DNA of 64,000 nt from Flammula alnicola (lineage: Eukaryota; Basidiomycota; Agaricomycetes; Agaricales; Strophariaceae): positions 1-64,000 of the forward strand of contig JADNRV010000099.1 of the NCBI GenBank assembly GCA_015499995.1, read 5' to 3'. The notes under the pieces were generated by a model that was given only the letters and a program-made list of their open reading frames with translations, made no database searches and was not told where the DNA came from. The translations under genes and the position numbers were made by a program. Shown here one piece after another: positions 20,380 to 31,681 of the stretch (position 1 is the stretch's first letter; each line of letters starts with the position of its first letter).

Positions 20380-23300
20380 GAGAGACCCGCTACGCGCTCA
20401 GCGACCTAAACAACACACACAACTGCAGAGCGAGATCCTAACTAGGTCGAGCGATGCTCTACTAGCTTCAGAAATATGTAGTGTGCTGTACTCCACGGTG
20501 TTTGTTTTGTTTAGCTAGCTGACTTGTAGACAGCGCCTCATGGTTCGTTTAAAGTGGGTATGAGAGATTATTCAAATACACGTTTTATTGTAGTTTCAAG
20601 CCTCGTTTTATTACAGGGATGAACGGTTTTATTGATTTTATGGTTTTTATTTGAGAGGAACTCTCTAGGACGCTGCTAGCTCGAATTTCGAAGCCACTAG
20701 CTGCTCTGAAGCTTTGGGAACTGGTCTGAAACTAAGGCCGCACTGTGCGCTACCTTCTGAATGATCTGCTAGCCCACTGTGGACTCTGTTTCTGACTCTC
20801 TAGGCGCTCTCTTGGCCTCTAAGCACACTCTGGCTTCTAAATTCTTGGACCTTGTCCTCAAGAACTTTTCTCTTTATTTAACTAAGCCTTCTCTGGCTTC
20901 AAACGAACTCTATGAAGTCAAACTGATCCTTTATTTGTCTTCTTTCTTACTAGACACTGCATCTTAGCTCGAAATAAAACAGGGAAGAGATTGCTTAAGG
21001 TAACTAGCTACAGAAGTACATCTTTTATACTACAGCTATGTGTGGTTCTGGTATGCGAATAAAATAGAGTAAAACATTCTTATCTCGTGTAAATAATGCC
21101 TGCAGGCAATGGGTATAGGGTTGGGTATTCCAGGTGACCAGATAGAGGTCAAGGGATTTGGAAATTCATCCCATTTTAGCGCGCTAGGATGCTCCTGACT
21201 TCCGCGTACCATGCGCATCATGCGTGCGTCTCGGCTAGCGGTGCCGCTTTATTCCGGATCTGCAGCCATCATCACTGCTGGTTCCTTCTTTCCTTTCTCA
21301 TCCTATTACCACTTTTGGTAGTCCCCCGGGTAGAGGGTAGAGCGTGCATCTAACTAACGCGTCCGCATCCTGTGCGTCTCATAGTAAGTCACAAGATACG
21401 CTCGCTAGTAGTCATGTGTTTTGACTGCATGCTAAATAGCTGCGTCTTGTACTCCTAGCTGTAGTATTTTATAGCTAGCTTTTCAGCAATATTCTGATTG
21501 TACTGAATTCGCTGCGCACTATTTCCAAAGCATCCAGAAGTCCTTTAATTTATTCCCCATGGTGCGTTTATGCCTCGCTCGTCGTTTGTAACTTATGCGT
21601 TCTATGTTTCACTGTTTTCTAACTTTTAACTGTCTCCCAGATTATCATACGGACTCAGCTAGCTCTGAACCGCGTCTGATTGCCATTGTCACAGGTTATA
21701 TGACAGCTAGTAGTCGCATAGCTAGGCCTTAGACTACTAACTTGGGTGCGTTATAGTCTCTCTGTCTCGGTTATATTCCATAGGTAAAAGATGATATATT
21801 GCAAAATTCATGCGTGGCCTGTTTACGGCCCTATCACCGGGCCTGTTTATGTGTTACCTCCATCTTCTGGTCTGAGGATGAGACTTCAGCAGTCTTTCTC
21901 TTCAGCCTGCCCATCGTGCGGCTTCTGCCTTCTTCCTCAAGATCAGAATCCTCAGCAGCTCCTGCTGCTTCCATATCCTCGGAAGCCGGTTGAGGGTTTG
22001 AGCGAACGGTGATAGGGCCGCAAACCGGCCACGCATGAATTTTGCAATATATCATCTTTTACCTATGGAATAATACCGAGACAAAGAGACTATAACGCAC
22101 CCAAGTTAGTAGTCTGAAGCCTAGCTATGCGACTACTAGCTGTCATATAACCTGTGACAATGGTAATCAGATGCAGTTCAGAGCTAGCTGAGTCCGTATG
22201 ATAAGCCGGGAGACAGTTAAAAGTTAGAAAAACAGTGAAACATAGAACGCATAAGTCATAAACGACTAGCGAGGCATAAACGCACCATGGGGAATAAATT
22301 AAAAGACTTCTGGATGCTTTGGAAATAGTGCGCGGCGAATTCAGTATAATCAATGTATTGCTGAATAGCTAGCTACAAAATACTACAACTAGGAGCGCGA
22401 GACACAGCTAGTGAAAGTTAGACGCGAGTGCGTCGACTACTAGCGAGCGTATCTTGTGACTTACGGAGAAACGCACGGGACGCGGACGCATTAGACGCAC
22501 GCTCTACCCTCTACCCGTGGGAGTACCAAAAGTGGTAATAGGACGAGAAAGGAAAGAAGGAACCGGCATCAATGATGGCCGCAGATCTGGAATAAAGCGG
22601 CACTGCTAGCCGAGACGCACGCATGATGCGCATGGTACGCGGAAGTCAGGAGCGTCCTAGCGCGCTAAAATGGGATGAATTTCCAAATCCCTTGACCTCT
22701 ATCTGGTCACCTGGAATACCCAACCCTATACCCATTGCCTGCAGGCATTATTTACACGAGATAAGAATGTTTTACACTATTTTATTCGCATACTAGAACC
22801 ACACATAGCTGTAGTATAAAAGATGTACCTATGTAGCTAGTTACCTTAAGCAATCTCTTCCCTGTTTTATTTCGAGCTAAGACGCAGTGTCTAGTAAGAA
22901 AGAAGACGAATAAAGGATCAGTTTGACTTCATAGAGTTCGTTTGAAGCCAGAGAAGGCTTAGTTAAATAAAGAGAAAAGTTCTTGAGGACAAGGTCCAAG
23001 AATTTAGAAGCCAGAGTGCGCTTAGAGGCCAAGAGAGCGCCTAGAGAGTCCGAAACAGAGTCCACAGTGGGCTAGCAGATTGTTCAGAAGGTAGCGCACA
23101 GTGCGGCCTTAGCTTCAGACCAGTTCCCAAAGCTTCAGAGCAGCTAGTGGCATCGAAATTCGAGCTAGCAGCGTCCTAGAGAGTTCCTCTCAAATAAAAA
23201 CCATAAAATCAATAAAACCGTTCATCCCTGTGATAAAACGAGGCTTGAAACTACAATAAAACGTGTATTTGAATAATCCCTCATACCCACTTTAAACGAA

Positions 23301-23464
23301 CCGCGAGGCGCTGTCTACAAGTCAGCTAGCTAAACAAAACAAACACCGTGGAGTACAGCACACTACATATTTCTGAAGCTAGTAGAGCGTCGCTCGACCT
23401 AGTTAGGATCTCGCTCCGCAGTTGTGTGTGTGGTTTAGGTCGCTGAGCGCGTAGCGGGTCTCTC
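20380..23464. mobile_element. Foldback element 1: 3.1 kb with 1.46-kb inverted arms
   Basis: The left end GAGAGACCCGCTACGCGCTC and the right end, its reverse complement, open near-identical arms (20380-21840 and 22006-23464). The arms share about 1.4 kb with scattered substitutions and are rich in GCTAGC-like palindromes. The centre (about 21841-22005) is unique. No transposase is visible, so this is a non-autonomous TIR/foldback element. Flanks (…ACGCCGGT and AACGGTGCC…) do not give a clean TSD. It interrupts the minus-strand GEN1-like region. Confidence 0.85.
21836..22010 (-). other. Unique centre of foldback element 1 with coding-like sequence
   Basis: The only non-palindromic part of the element reads on the minus strand as an open, strongly biased frame. 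It has SEDMEAAGAAEDSDLEEEG, then RSRTMGRLKRKTAEVSSS, i.e. an acidic block followed by a basic block. This looks like a captured exon fragment of a nuclear protein. No splice sites or start are evident and the source gene is not recognised. Confidence 0.4.
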
Positions 23465-23743
23465 AACGGTGCCTTGTAGGTTGCATTTGACTGATGCCGT
23501 CCCTGTCTGAATAACACCTGCAGGGAGGAAGTCATTAGAAGCCCAGATGATGAGCTTTTTCATGTTGGTTGTGCTGTATCCACGGCCCATTAGATTGACA
23601 AAGTTTGCGACAGAAATTGACAGCCACGGTTGGCAGCCCATTGAGCTGAATTGGCCCTTTTGAGCCTTTCATTCTACTGTCAAGACTTTTGCTTGGACTT
23701 TATCAGTTGCCAGAATCTTGCTGTTGGGGTTATAGAGGAGCAG

Positions 23744-26700
23744 CGCCGCCCCTGGTGGGGCGGTTCGGATGTCTCTTCCTATGGAGTCTGTTGAGGCCTT
23801 CGTTAAATCTATCACTTCGGGGCTTGCGGCTATAGACCCAAGAGCCCCGATGACCACCGAGGATCAGATTGAGACTGCAGCTCAAGAAGTGGCGCAGATT
23901 TTCTCAGAGGCATGGTCTGCCCATGCTAAAGAGACCTCTATTACCAAACGTTCGAAGCCCTGGTGGTCCCAGGAGTGCTCTGACGCCTTGCTCAATTTTC
24001 GGAGAGATTGCTCCCCCGAGAATTGGAAATCCTTTTGGAAGGTAGTCCGAGAAACGAAACGTGTTTTCTTTGATGATCGCATCGGAGAGATCGCGGGTAC
24101 CAATAAGCGACCGTGGGACCTGATGAATTGGGTCCAGCAGCGGAAGCTCCCCCCCAGTGAGGCGATCCAGTATCGTGGAGAGCCTTGCAATGATTTGCCT
24201 GCCTTGTGGGATGTCCTGCATGGCACGTACAACTCAGCGTCGGATAGAACATACGATGCTGCTCTCTTGGAGTCTATCCCGCAACTTCCTGTTCGGGAAT
24301 GGGCCCCTTTCTCCCCGCTGGAACTCACAGAAGCTCTTTCTGCGTGTTCCGGTCTCTCTTCTCCGGGTCCGGATCATGTCAATTGGTCCCACTTGAAGAA
24401 GATTGTACGTCGGGACCCCCACTCGGTGGAGGTCCTCATCTTGATTGCTAATGCCTGCATGCGTGTGGGACATTGGCCGTCTCCTTTCAAGGAATCCATG
24501 TCGGTTATTATCCCTAAACCCGGCAAGCCTTCGTACTCCACCCGTAAGGCATTCAGGCCCATTGTGCTCCTGAACACTGTGGGGAAACTCATCGAGAAAA
24601 TGATCTCGAACCGCATTCAGTTCGACGCTGTCGGACAGGATATATTTCACCCAAATCAGGTTGGGGGCGTCAGGGGGCACTCAACCGAGGATGCGGGTCT
24701 GTTTTTGACACACATGGTGAGGGCTGGGTGGGCGAAGGGGTTGAGGACTAGCGTCCTCGCCTTTGACCTTGCTCAGTTCTTTCCATCTCTCAATCATGAG
24801 GTTCTCGTGATTATTCTCCGGAAGCTTGGCTTTCCGCCTTTGGTGGTCAAGTTTTTCAGTTCTTATCTGGTAGAAAGGAAGACACAGTATGCGTGGAACT
24901 CCTTTCTGTCAGACCCTTTGCAAGCAGATGTGGGCGTGGGACAGGGCTCTGCCCTGTCCCCTGTCCTGTCGGCTATCTACTTGGCGCCTATCATGCGTCT
25001 ATTCTACAAGAGGTGCCGCGAGATTCATCTTGCGGTTGATCTTCTGTCGTATGTGGATGACAGTACTCTAATTTCTCAAGAGACCGGACTCGATTCCAAT
25101 ATTGTAAACCTTCACAAGGCTTACAAGATTATATTTGAGCTTTTTACTAAGTTCGCTCTCGCTCTGGAGCACGCGAAGTCGGAGATCTTCAGTTTATAAT
25201 CCTGCCATAGATTTGGGTGAAGAACCCTACACTGCAGGCAAGTGGCTCAAGCCAAAGCCGTTTTGGCGATATCTTGGGTTTTACTTTGATCGCAAGCTCA
25301 CTTTCAAGGAGCATGTGAGATACTATTCCACCAAAGGATTTACATCGGTTGTATCGATGAAAATGCTTGGGGCTTCTACCAGAGAGCTGCCGCCGCATCT
25401 TAAGCGCCTCCTCTACCGCACGTGCATTATCCCCATAATTACTTATGGCTACCGCATGTGGTATTTCCGCAAGGCCCGGAACAAGGGTCTTATTGCACAG
25501 CTCACCAATGTCCAGCGTAAGGCTGGGCTCTGGATCACTGGGTGCTTCCGCACTTCTCCCTCGTATGGCGTTGAAGACCTTGCCGGCCTTCTGCCCATGC
25601 CTTTACTTCTGGACAGGTTGAACTCTCGGGCAGTTGCTCGGATTTCTCTCTTGTCTGACACCCATCCGGTCCGGTCATTCATGGCTGGGCCTCTACTTAA
25701 AAAAGCCATTCCTCATAAGATGGCTATGGAGAATATGACTGAGTGTCACCGAGACAAGGTGCGTGGCGGACTTGTGGGCAATGCGTTGTTCCACCCTGCT
25801 GGTCTGGAGGAACTGGAGCCTTTCGCTCCAGACGCCAGGCCTGGATATCGTCTAATGGATCAGCATGCGAGCCGGTTTACATGGATGGCTAAACCCCGTA
25901 TCAGCAGGGCTGAAGACCCTGATGCTGCTTGGAAAATCGTACTGGACAAACTCATCGAGAGGTGTGACGATGAGCCAGGAACCGCATATGCTGGTGTCGA
26001 CGGCTCGGTCCCCCGGGGCCCTGGCAGGCCGCCAACGGCATTGTTATCAAACGGCAGGGTGTTCTGGTATTGGCCAGATGTCACTCTTCCGGTCGAGCTA
26101 TTAGCACTGACGCTGAGCTCGATGCCATCTCGGTGGCCATCTCCGCAATGGTAGCATTCGGAGACGTCACCAGGGTAGTTATCTTCACGGATTCGATGCA
26201 TGCTGCTCAAATGGCCATTGATCCTTCCCCGCACTCTCATCAGGGCTCATCTCTGATAGTGTGTTGGACACTCGAACGATGGTTCCAGGGTGGTGGCAAC
26301 CGTAAAGTCGTTTTTGCAGAGTCTCCTTCCGATATGGAATGGGACATTCATCAAGAGGCTCATGACCTCGTCCTGGGGTTTCCTGGCGTACCTGTTATGC
26401 CGAATACTCCTCTATCTGTAGCTTGGCTCAAGAACAGAGCTGACGCTGTAGCGCGGGTGCCTGGTCGACAGAGGTCGACGAGGTTCCCAATTTACTTGGC
26501 TCCAATTTCTTGGAGTTGGAGGATCTAAAGGGTAATCCTCTCTGTCCGACCCCCGTTCGCGGCGGGCCGTGGCTTGAAGTGGGCGGCCACAACTCTCAGT
26601 TGTTCGCCCGCATGTGCCGTGTAATAACAAATCATGCTCCGATCGGCTCGTATTACGAGCGGTTCAAAATCGACGATCCGTTGGCTCTTGAGTGCACGTG

Positions 26701-27399
26701 TGGGGTTTATCCTCAGACGCGCGCTCATTTATTCAAGTGCAAAAAGTTGCACATGCTACCTCACAGGGCCCCGCACCTAGTGTGGGGTCTTGAGAAATTT
26801 CTGAGTGACAACCCTAGTGCGTTTGCGTTCAACCGGCCCCAAGCCGGAGTCGGATGAGGGACTCTGGATGGGGGGCAATCCTGGGTGCGGTTGGGGCCTT
26901 GGCCCAAGACCTAGTGCCCGCAGGTGGTTCCACGTTGGACCGTTCCAGACCCGCAAGGGCGAGGGGCCTGTTCGTTGCAGGCTTTGATTGTCGGCCCTCT
27001 GGGGCGGCTTTTGGCGCGATATCCCGTGGAGGACCTGCCTTGGTGTAACGAGAACGTCGAGTTTGCCGAAGAAGTGGGGAGAGCCAGGCAAGCTCTGACT
27101 TCATCTGGGTGACCCCTCCTGTCCACCCTTTTAATCCATATCTACCTTACGCTCGGTAGCGTTAACAACGCCGCGCGTTTGCATCTCCTGGGCTGCGAGG
27201 TCTGTTATTTGGGTGTCAGGCTGCTGTGCAGTCTTGCCCGCATCGCGCTCGCGCGCACCGCATGCTCCCCTGCGAGCAACCAATTTCTTTCTTTTGCAAT
27301 GGGTAGTAGCGTACTCGTTTGTATTAGTTAGAGTCCGAGCTGCGATCGTGCTTCGGAATATAAATTGTTGATTTAAAAAAAAAAAAAAAAAAAAAAATT
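23744..27399 (+). mobile_element. Tad1-like LINE, copy 3, with 9-bp TSD
   Basis: Inserted between direct repeats GAGGAGCAG at 23735-23743 and 27400-27408, with poly(A) at 27375-27397. It is 5'-truncated at the end of the endonuclease region of ORF2. The 3' UTR is of the type shared with copy 2 and retroposon copy 1. Insertion occurred inside an exon of the minus-strand GEN1-like gene, and the host frame is restored when it is removed. This is the longest RT-bearing LINE copy here. Confidence 0.93.
23769..26857 (+). pseudogene. LINE ORF2, frameshifted
   Basis: 23769-25199 carries RT with AFDLAQFFPS, GVGQGSALSP and YVDD (the last near 25050). A deletion of about 16 bases near 25190 removes HFDRSRD and shifts frame. 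Coding sense resumes at about 25197 (YNPAIDLGEEPYT...) and runs to about 26030, where a second shift falls inside RNase H at GSVPRGPGRPP. It continues from about 26040 (SGRAISTDAELDAI, FTDSM) and shifts again near 26455, finishing with the knuckle CTCG...HLFKC and a stop at 26855-26857. The RNase H FTDSM is closer to consensus than in copy 1 (FTDVM). Confidence 0.88.
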
Positions 27400-27886
27400 G
27401 AGGAGCAGTGGCTTTCAGGTTCTAATAAGTATCAACTATTCAACATCCTGTGTAACGAATCTTACTGAGAATAGCATTTGCGCAAATACCCCTTCCCATA
27501 AATGACTGTGCAACTTTGTCTTTAAGACACACTCCATTTTCCACTCAAGGTTATCATCGCAAAACTGAGCAATTTGTGCAATGGAAGGTGCATGTGTTTT
27601 CCAATCGCTTTGAGATGGGAGAGTTTTGCCGCAAGACTGGGAAGTGACTGGTTTGCTATAGAGCCATAGAATTTCGTGATCCAGGAAATTGTCTGGAAAT
27701 TGAGCAGCCAAGCTCGGGTGACAAGCTCCCAGTTTCCCTTGGGAGTTTGTCCTCAGCTCAGCACAAATAGCATCATGAAGACGAGGTGTGAATATATTGA
27801 GGTCTTTGTCATTTTCTACGGCTTCAAGTAGCTGGTTCCCAAATCTGCATCTTGCAAGCCCAAGCGCAGTGATGAGCCCAAGCGCG

Positions 27887-28660
27887 AGGTCTTTATTGTC
27901 CTCCACTGATTCCTACCGGAATCCTGCGGAATCCGGTTATTCCAGAGGAATAATTTTTGGGTCATTTTGGCTGAGAGGCCAGCCAAAATGCGAAATTTCA
28001 TTCCGGGGGAATGCAGACAGGAATGAGCTGCAACCGGAATACCCAACAGGAATGGCCGGAACGGAATGGCCACCGGAATCCGGTTATTTCCAAAAAAGGA
28101 AATATGGTTATTTTTAGCAACAACATGAAAATATCACACTATTACATAAAATGACATCAAAATAAAACTGTGGGACCTATTTCTAATCAAGATATTCCAT
28201 ATTTAGCAAGTGCAATTTTCAAAACCGCCGGCTTTGGGCGAGTTTTTTGTGTTTTTCTCGACGACGAAAGCAGCTAGTCACATGATTTTGATATATTTGT
28301 GATTCTGGAAGCGTGCTCTACAGTTACTTTTTTTGGCAAAAGTTCCCACGGTCCGCAAAACAGACCAAATAAGGTGATTTCAGTTGCCTGAGTGAGATGA
28401 CATATACATATTGGTAATCTCCTTGAAATTCTGAATCTGATGGTACCCCATTGACCCTGAATCTCTCAGAATTAGTTACACAATCTATAAATATATTATA
28501 GATACATACAATACTTTTCATTTCTCCACTGATTCCTCCCGGAATGACCGGATTCCGGAGGAATGGACCGGAATCCGCAGGAATGGACCGGAATCCACAG
28601 GAATGGACTGAATTCCGGAGGAATGTAGACCGGAATCCGCAGGAATTACAGGTTTGTGCA
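27887..28660 (+). mobile_element. Family A element A1 (rearranged)
   Basis: Starts with AGGTCTTTATTGTCCTCC followed by GGAATCC motifs, then the internal sequence common to families A and B (GCTAAAAATAACC, GATGGTACCCCATTGACCCT). The tRNA-like segment and proper right end are missing. At about 28510 it runs into an inverted A terminus (AATACTTTTCATTTCTCC) with tandem GGAATCC-type motifs, ending near 28650. It cuts the GEN1-like gene at 27886. Confidence 0.75.
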
Positions 28661-28989
28661 TAAATAAGCACAGTGCATCATTTTTCTCACACTTGTTTTG
28701 TTGCCCTCACAGGCTTCCGTGAGCCATCAGACATGCTGATGGGAGATCCCTCCATAGGTGAAAAATGGCTAATAGCAACCTGTTGCCAGGTCAATCTGGC
28801 CACAACCTATCTTGACAGCTGTGGACAGCTGCAAGTCCAGCTCAGGCCAATTGTGCACCAATTTTCAATATTTCTAGGTGCTTGTTTCTCCTTTTGTTCA
28901 TTATAATGTCTTATATTATACTTATTTCGTAGCACAGGATAGAGGATAGAAATGTAATATATTCATGAAATTGATATAAAATACAAAAT
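28661..28989. other. Short interval of uncertain content
   Basis: A plus-strand open frame at 28673-28906 (PSIGEKWLIATCCQVNLATT) has no recognisable motif. I see no splice support or homologous copy in the window, and treat the interval as unassigned. Confidence 0.4.
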
Positions 28990-30316
28990 ACTATCCACAC
29001 TATGTACAGTAGACTCATAAACATCCAGCCCTGCTCTCGCTGTCTGGCTCATGCAGCCCCTTCTCGTAGGTCTCTCCCTTGCAATTCCTCGTCGAGTTGG
29101 TTGATCATGGCCGTCCCGCACTGGCCGCATCGGTGTCGTCATCATCGGTGTCGGTGACGGTATTGGCGTTGTCGTTGCTGCTGCCATCGTGTGCAGCATC
29201 GGCGTTGGTGTCATGTCGTCGGGCCTGCTCTCACTGCTACCGTCATCATGGCTGGTGGCGGCGGCCTTTGTGGTGGTGATCTCGGGTTCGCGGTCGACAT
29301 GAGCACGGGTGGTGGAGAGATGGCAGGTGGTGGAGAGACGGCGGATGGTGGGGACAGCAGATGGTGGAGACGGCGAGCGGTGGAGAAGGTGGGCAGTGGA
29401 GACGGTGGGCGGTGGAGACGGTAGGCGCAGGGGGCAGCACGGAGGCCGTGTACGAGGCCGGAAAAGAGGGGGGGCACGCACCTCGTTTTCCCTGTACGAA
29501 AAAGGAGGTTGGGGGGTTGTCAGTGCTGTTTGGAGGGCGAAGGGATGGGTGTGGGGCAGCTTACCGGCCGCGCGATCCCGCGGTGCACGTTCGTCGGGGC
29601 TCGTCGTGGGGTAGTGGTGAGGGGCGGCAGCGAGGTGTCGTCGACGCCGATGTCGACTGGGCCTGGTGGGAAGGCAGATGGGGATGGAGATGGTGGTGCC
29701 GGTGCCACTGGCGTCAGTTGTCGGCGTCACGTTTCGTGGGCGTTCATAGCTCGCGGCGGGTTCTGGTACCCGTGGCGTCGTCACCTGCTAGAATGGTTGA
29801 GTGGGGGGTTAGTGGTGGTTAACGGGAGGGAGAGGTGGTCTGCGCCATCTTCGGTGGCCGTTGTCGTTGTCTTCGCGAGCTTCCGCAGCGTCGGCTTCGT
29901 GTTCCTCCTCGGCGTCGTCGCATTCGTCCGTTTGCTTGCAATGCACGACGGCTACGACGAGCCATCGTGGCTCGTCAGCGCGCGTTCCCGGGGCTCCTCG
30001 TGGCTGCCGTGGTGTCACTGTGAGGAGCGGCGATGACGCTGGCCCCCTGGGTTCCTGCTGGGGGTGGTAAACGATGGGTTAGGAGGGGAAATGGCCGGAA
30101 ACGAGGGGGTACGCACCTGGTTTTCCGCTTGCCCGCGGTTTCCTTCTCTTTCCGCCCGGACTTTCCTCCTTTCCGCCCCTCGTTTGCCTCTTCTGCGGCA
30201 GCGGTGTCGTTGTCGGCGTTGTCGTTGGCGTCCGCGGGCTTGCTGCGTTTGCTAGCCGACTTGTCGGCGTTCGACCGCTGCGGTTTGCGGCTCGTCGACT
30301 TGGGTTTGGTGCAGGG

Positions 30317-31365
30317 AGGTCTTTACCCTCCCCCACCTATTCCTGGTGGACTCCGGATGGACTCCGGCGGAGTGGAGTAGTCCATGTGGAGTCCATGTGT
30401 GCTTTTTTTTGGCTGACAGCCCTGCCAAATTTTATGCTGGACTCCACCAGGAGTCCAGATGGAGTCCTGACAAACTCCGGAGACTCCATATGGAGTCCCT
30501 GGAGTCCACTGCTTTTATAGTAGAACAGGAGTACCAGGAGTTCAGATGGAGTCCAACAGGAGTCCAGGTGGTCCAACAGGAGTCTTGTGATTTCCTTTTG
30601 GGGAAACACTAGTTATTTTTAGCAACAATGTGAAAATTAGATACTATTACATAAAATGACATCAAAGTGATATTTATAATCAGGAAATTCCATATTTGGC
30701 AGGTGCAAATTTCAAAAGACTCGCGTTCGGTCGAGTATTTTGTGTTTTTCTCACTGACCAAAGCACCTATCAATATAATTGTTGCATATTCAGGGTTCTG
30801 GAAGCAGGCTCTATAACTACCTTTTTGGAAAAAAAGTTCCCACGGTACCTGGGACCAGCCAAATAAAGCAATATATCATGCTGACATAACTGGGTGCATG
30901 TGTATCTAGAATCTCCTTAAATTTCTGAATCTGATGGTACCCCACTTGACCCTGAATCTTGTGACTAATGTCACAAAATAAATAGATATATTAGAGAAAA
31001 GGAGGTATATAGGGCGCTTTTTTTGCTTGGTTAGACAAGGTTCTCTGGTGTAGTGGTTAAATGGTTTGTTCTAATAGCTTTCTGAAAGCTCTGGGTTCAA
31101 TTACTGTTGAATGCAAATTTTTTGGTGATATTCTGTTCTGAGTTTTGTCTAAGTCCACCAGTTGAAGTTGCGTCATTTGTGGACTCCATATGGAGTCCAT
31201 CCGGAGTTTATATGGAGTCCATGTGGATTTCACCGGACTCCATGTGGACTCCATGTAGACTCCACCAGACTTCATGTGGACTCCACTTCTTCATAGTGGA
31301 CTCCGCCAATTTTATGCGGAGTCTGTGGAGTCCACCAGGAATAGGTGGAGGAGGGTAAAGTACTG
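30317..31365 (+). mobile_element. Family B element B1, 9-bp TSD GGTGCAGGG
   Basis: Ends are AGGTCTTTACCCTCC on the left and GGAGGGTAAAGTACTG on the right, between direct repeats GGTGCAGGG (30308-30316 and 31366-31374). About 250 bp at the left end and 170 bp at the right end are arrays of GGAGTCC/GGACTCC motifs spaced a few bases apart. The middle carries the A/B core and a tRNA-like segment (31040-31106). No transposase is encoded. The 9-bp TSD and TIRs suggest mobilisation by a Mutator-like transposase; this is inference. Confidence 0.85.
31040..31106 (+). promoter_or_regulatory. tRNA-like segment inside element B1
   Basis: TTCTCTGGTGTAGTGGTTAA contains an A-box match (TGGTGTAGTGG, 31046-31056), and CTCTGGGTTCAATTACTG holds a weaker B box (31093-31103). 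An AGCTTTCTGAAAGCT hairpin lies between them. The T-arm does not pair, so it is not a functional tRNA, but it could recruit pol III. Equivalent segments lie at 31941-32007 (-), 43258-43324 (-), 57575-57652 (-) and 61762-61836 (+). Confidence 0.65.
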
Positions 31366-31681
31366 GGTGCAGGGAGGGGCGGAGAGCGCAGCGGTTTGCA
31401 GCGCGCTGGTGACGGGCGCTCATCGACGCCGTTGCTGGTGGTGGGGACGGAGCCACGGGATGGTGGAAATGGGAGGGACGGTGGTGGGGGGGAAGGAGGG
31501 TGATGGGGGAAAGAAAGGATGGCCAGCGGATTGGATTGCGTGGCATCTGGGTTCAGGGCACGGCGTTTGCCGCATCACGTGATTCGGCGTTTTCGGCACG
31601 CGCGTGTGGCCATTTATTTAATAACATTAAGTAATATTAACAATAAATCATAATATTAATATCATTGATGCACCGGATTCC

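Larger units (their letters stand above)
23467..27886 (-). pseudogene. GEN1/Yen1-like XPG-family (PIN-like) nuclease gene, broken by insertions
   Basis: The minus strand from 27886 reads LGLITALGLARCRFGNQLLE, then LHDAICAELRTNSQG, FPDNFLDHEILWLYSKP and an end at HLWEGVFAQMLFS. That is the region after the XPG-I nuclease core in GEN1-like proteins. A 54-bp intron (27465-27412, GTAAGA..AAAG) joins to PLLLYNPNSKILATDKVQ, but only when the LINE at 23744-27399 is removed at its TSD. The frame then continues to 23467 through one TGA (…KVLTVE*KAQKGQF, likely from CGA). The catalytic N-terminal half is missing, replaced at 27887 by a family A repeat. GEN1-type enzymes resolve Holliday junctions; paralogues are common in agarics, so this may have been a non-essential relative. 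Confidence 0.6.
28990..31681 (-). repeat. GC-rich low-complexity repeat, split by element B1
   Basis: The sequence changes abruptly from AT-rich to GC-rich at about 29020. It encodes only low-complexity Pro/Thr/Arg/Ala-rich frames on the minus strand (e.g. TPTTTPLPQKRQTRGGKEE near 30200). It continues at 31366-31610 after element B1, whose TSD GGTGCAGGG lies inside it, and ends in AT-rich sequence at about 31620-31681. Frames are open on several strands, as expected for GC-rich DNA. Similar low-complexity proteins are annotated in agaric genomes, so this is probably a dispersed repeat rather than a gene. Confidence 0.5.

Noticed and set aside
28963..29784. 273-codon minus-strand frame rich in Pro, Thr and Arg
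   Set aside because: Low complexity and GC-driven; several frames are open at once and no domain or splice support is seen. Recorded as a repeat.
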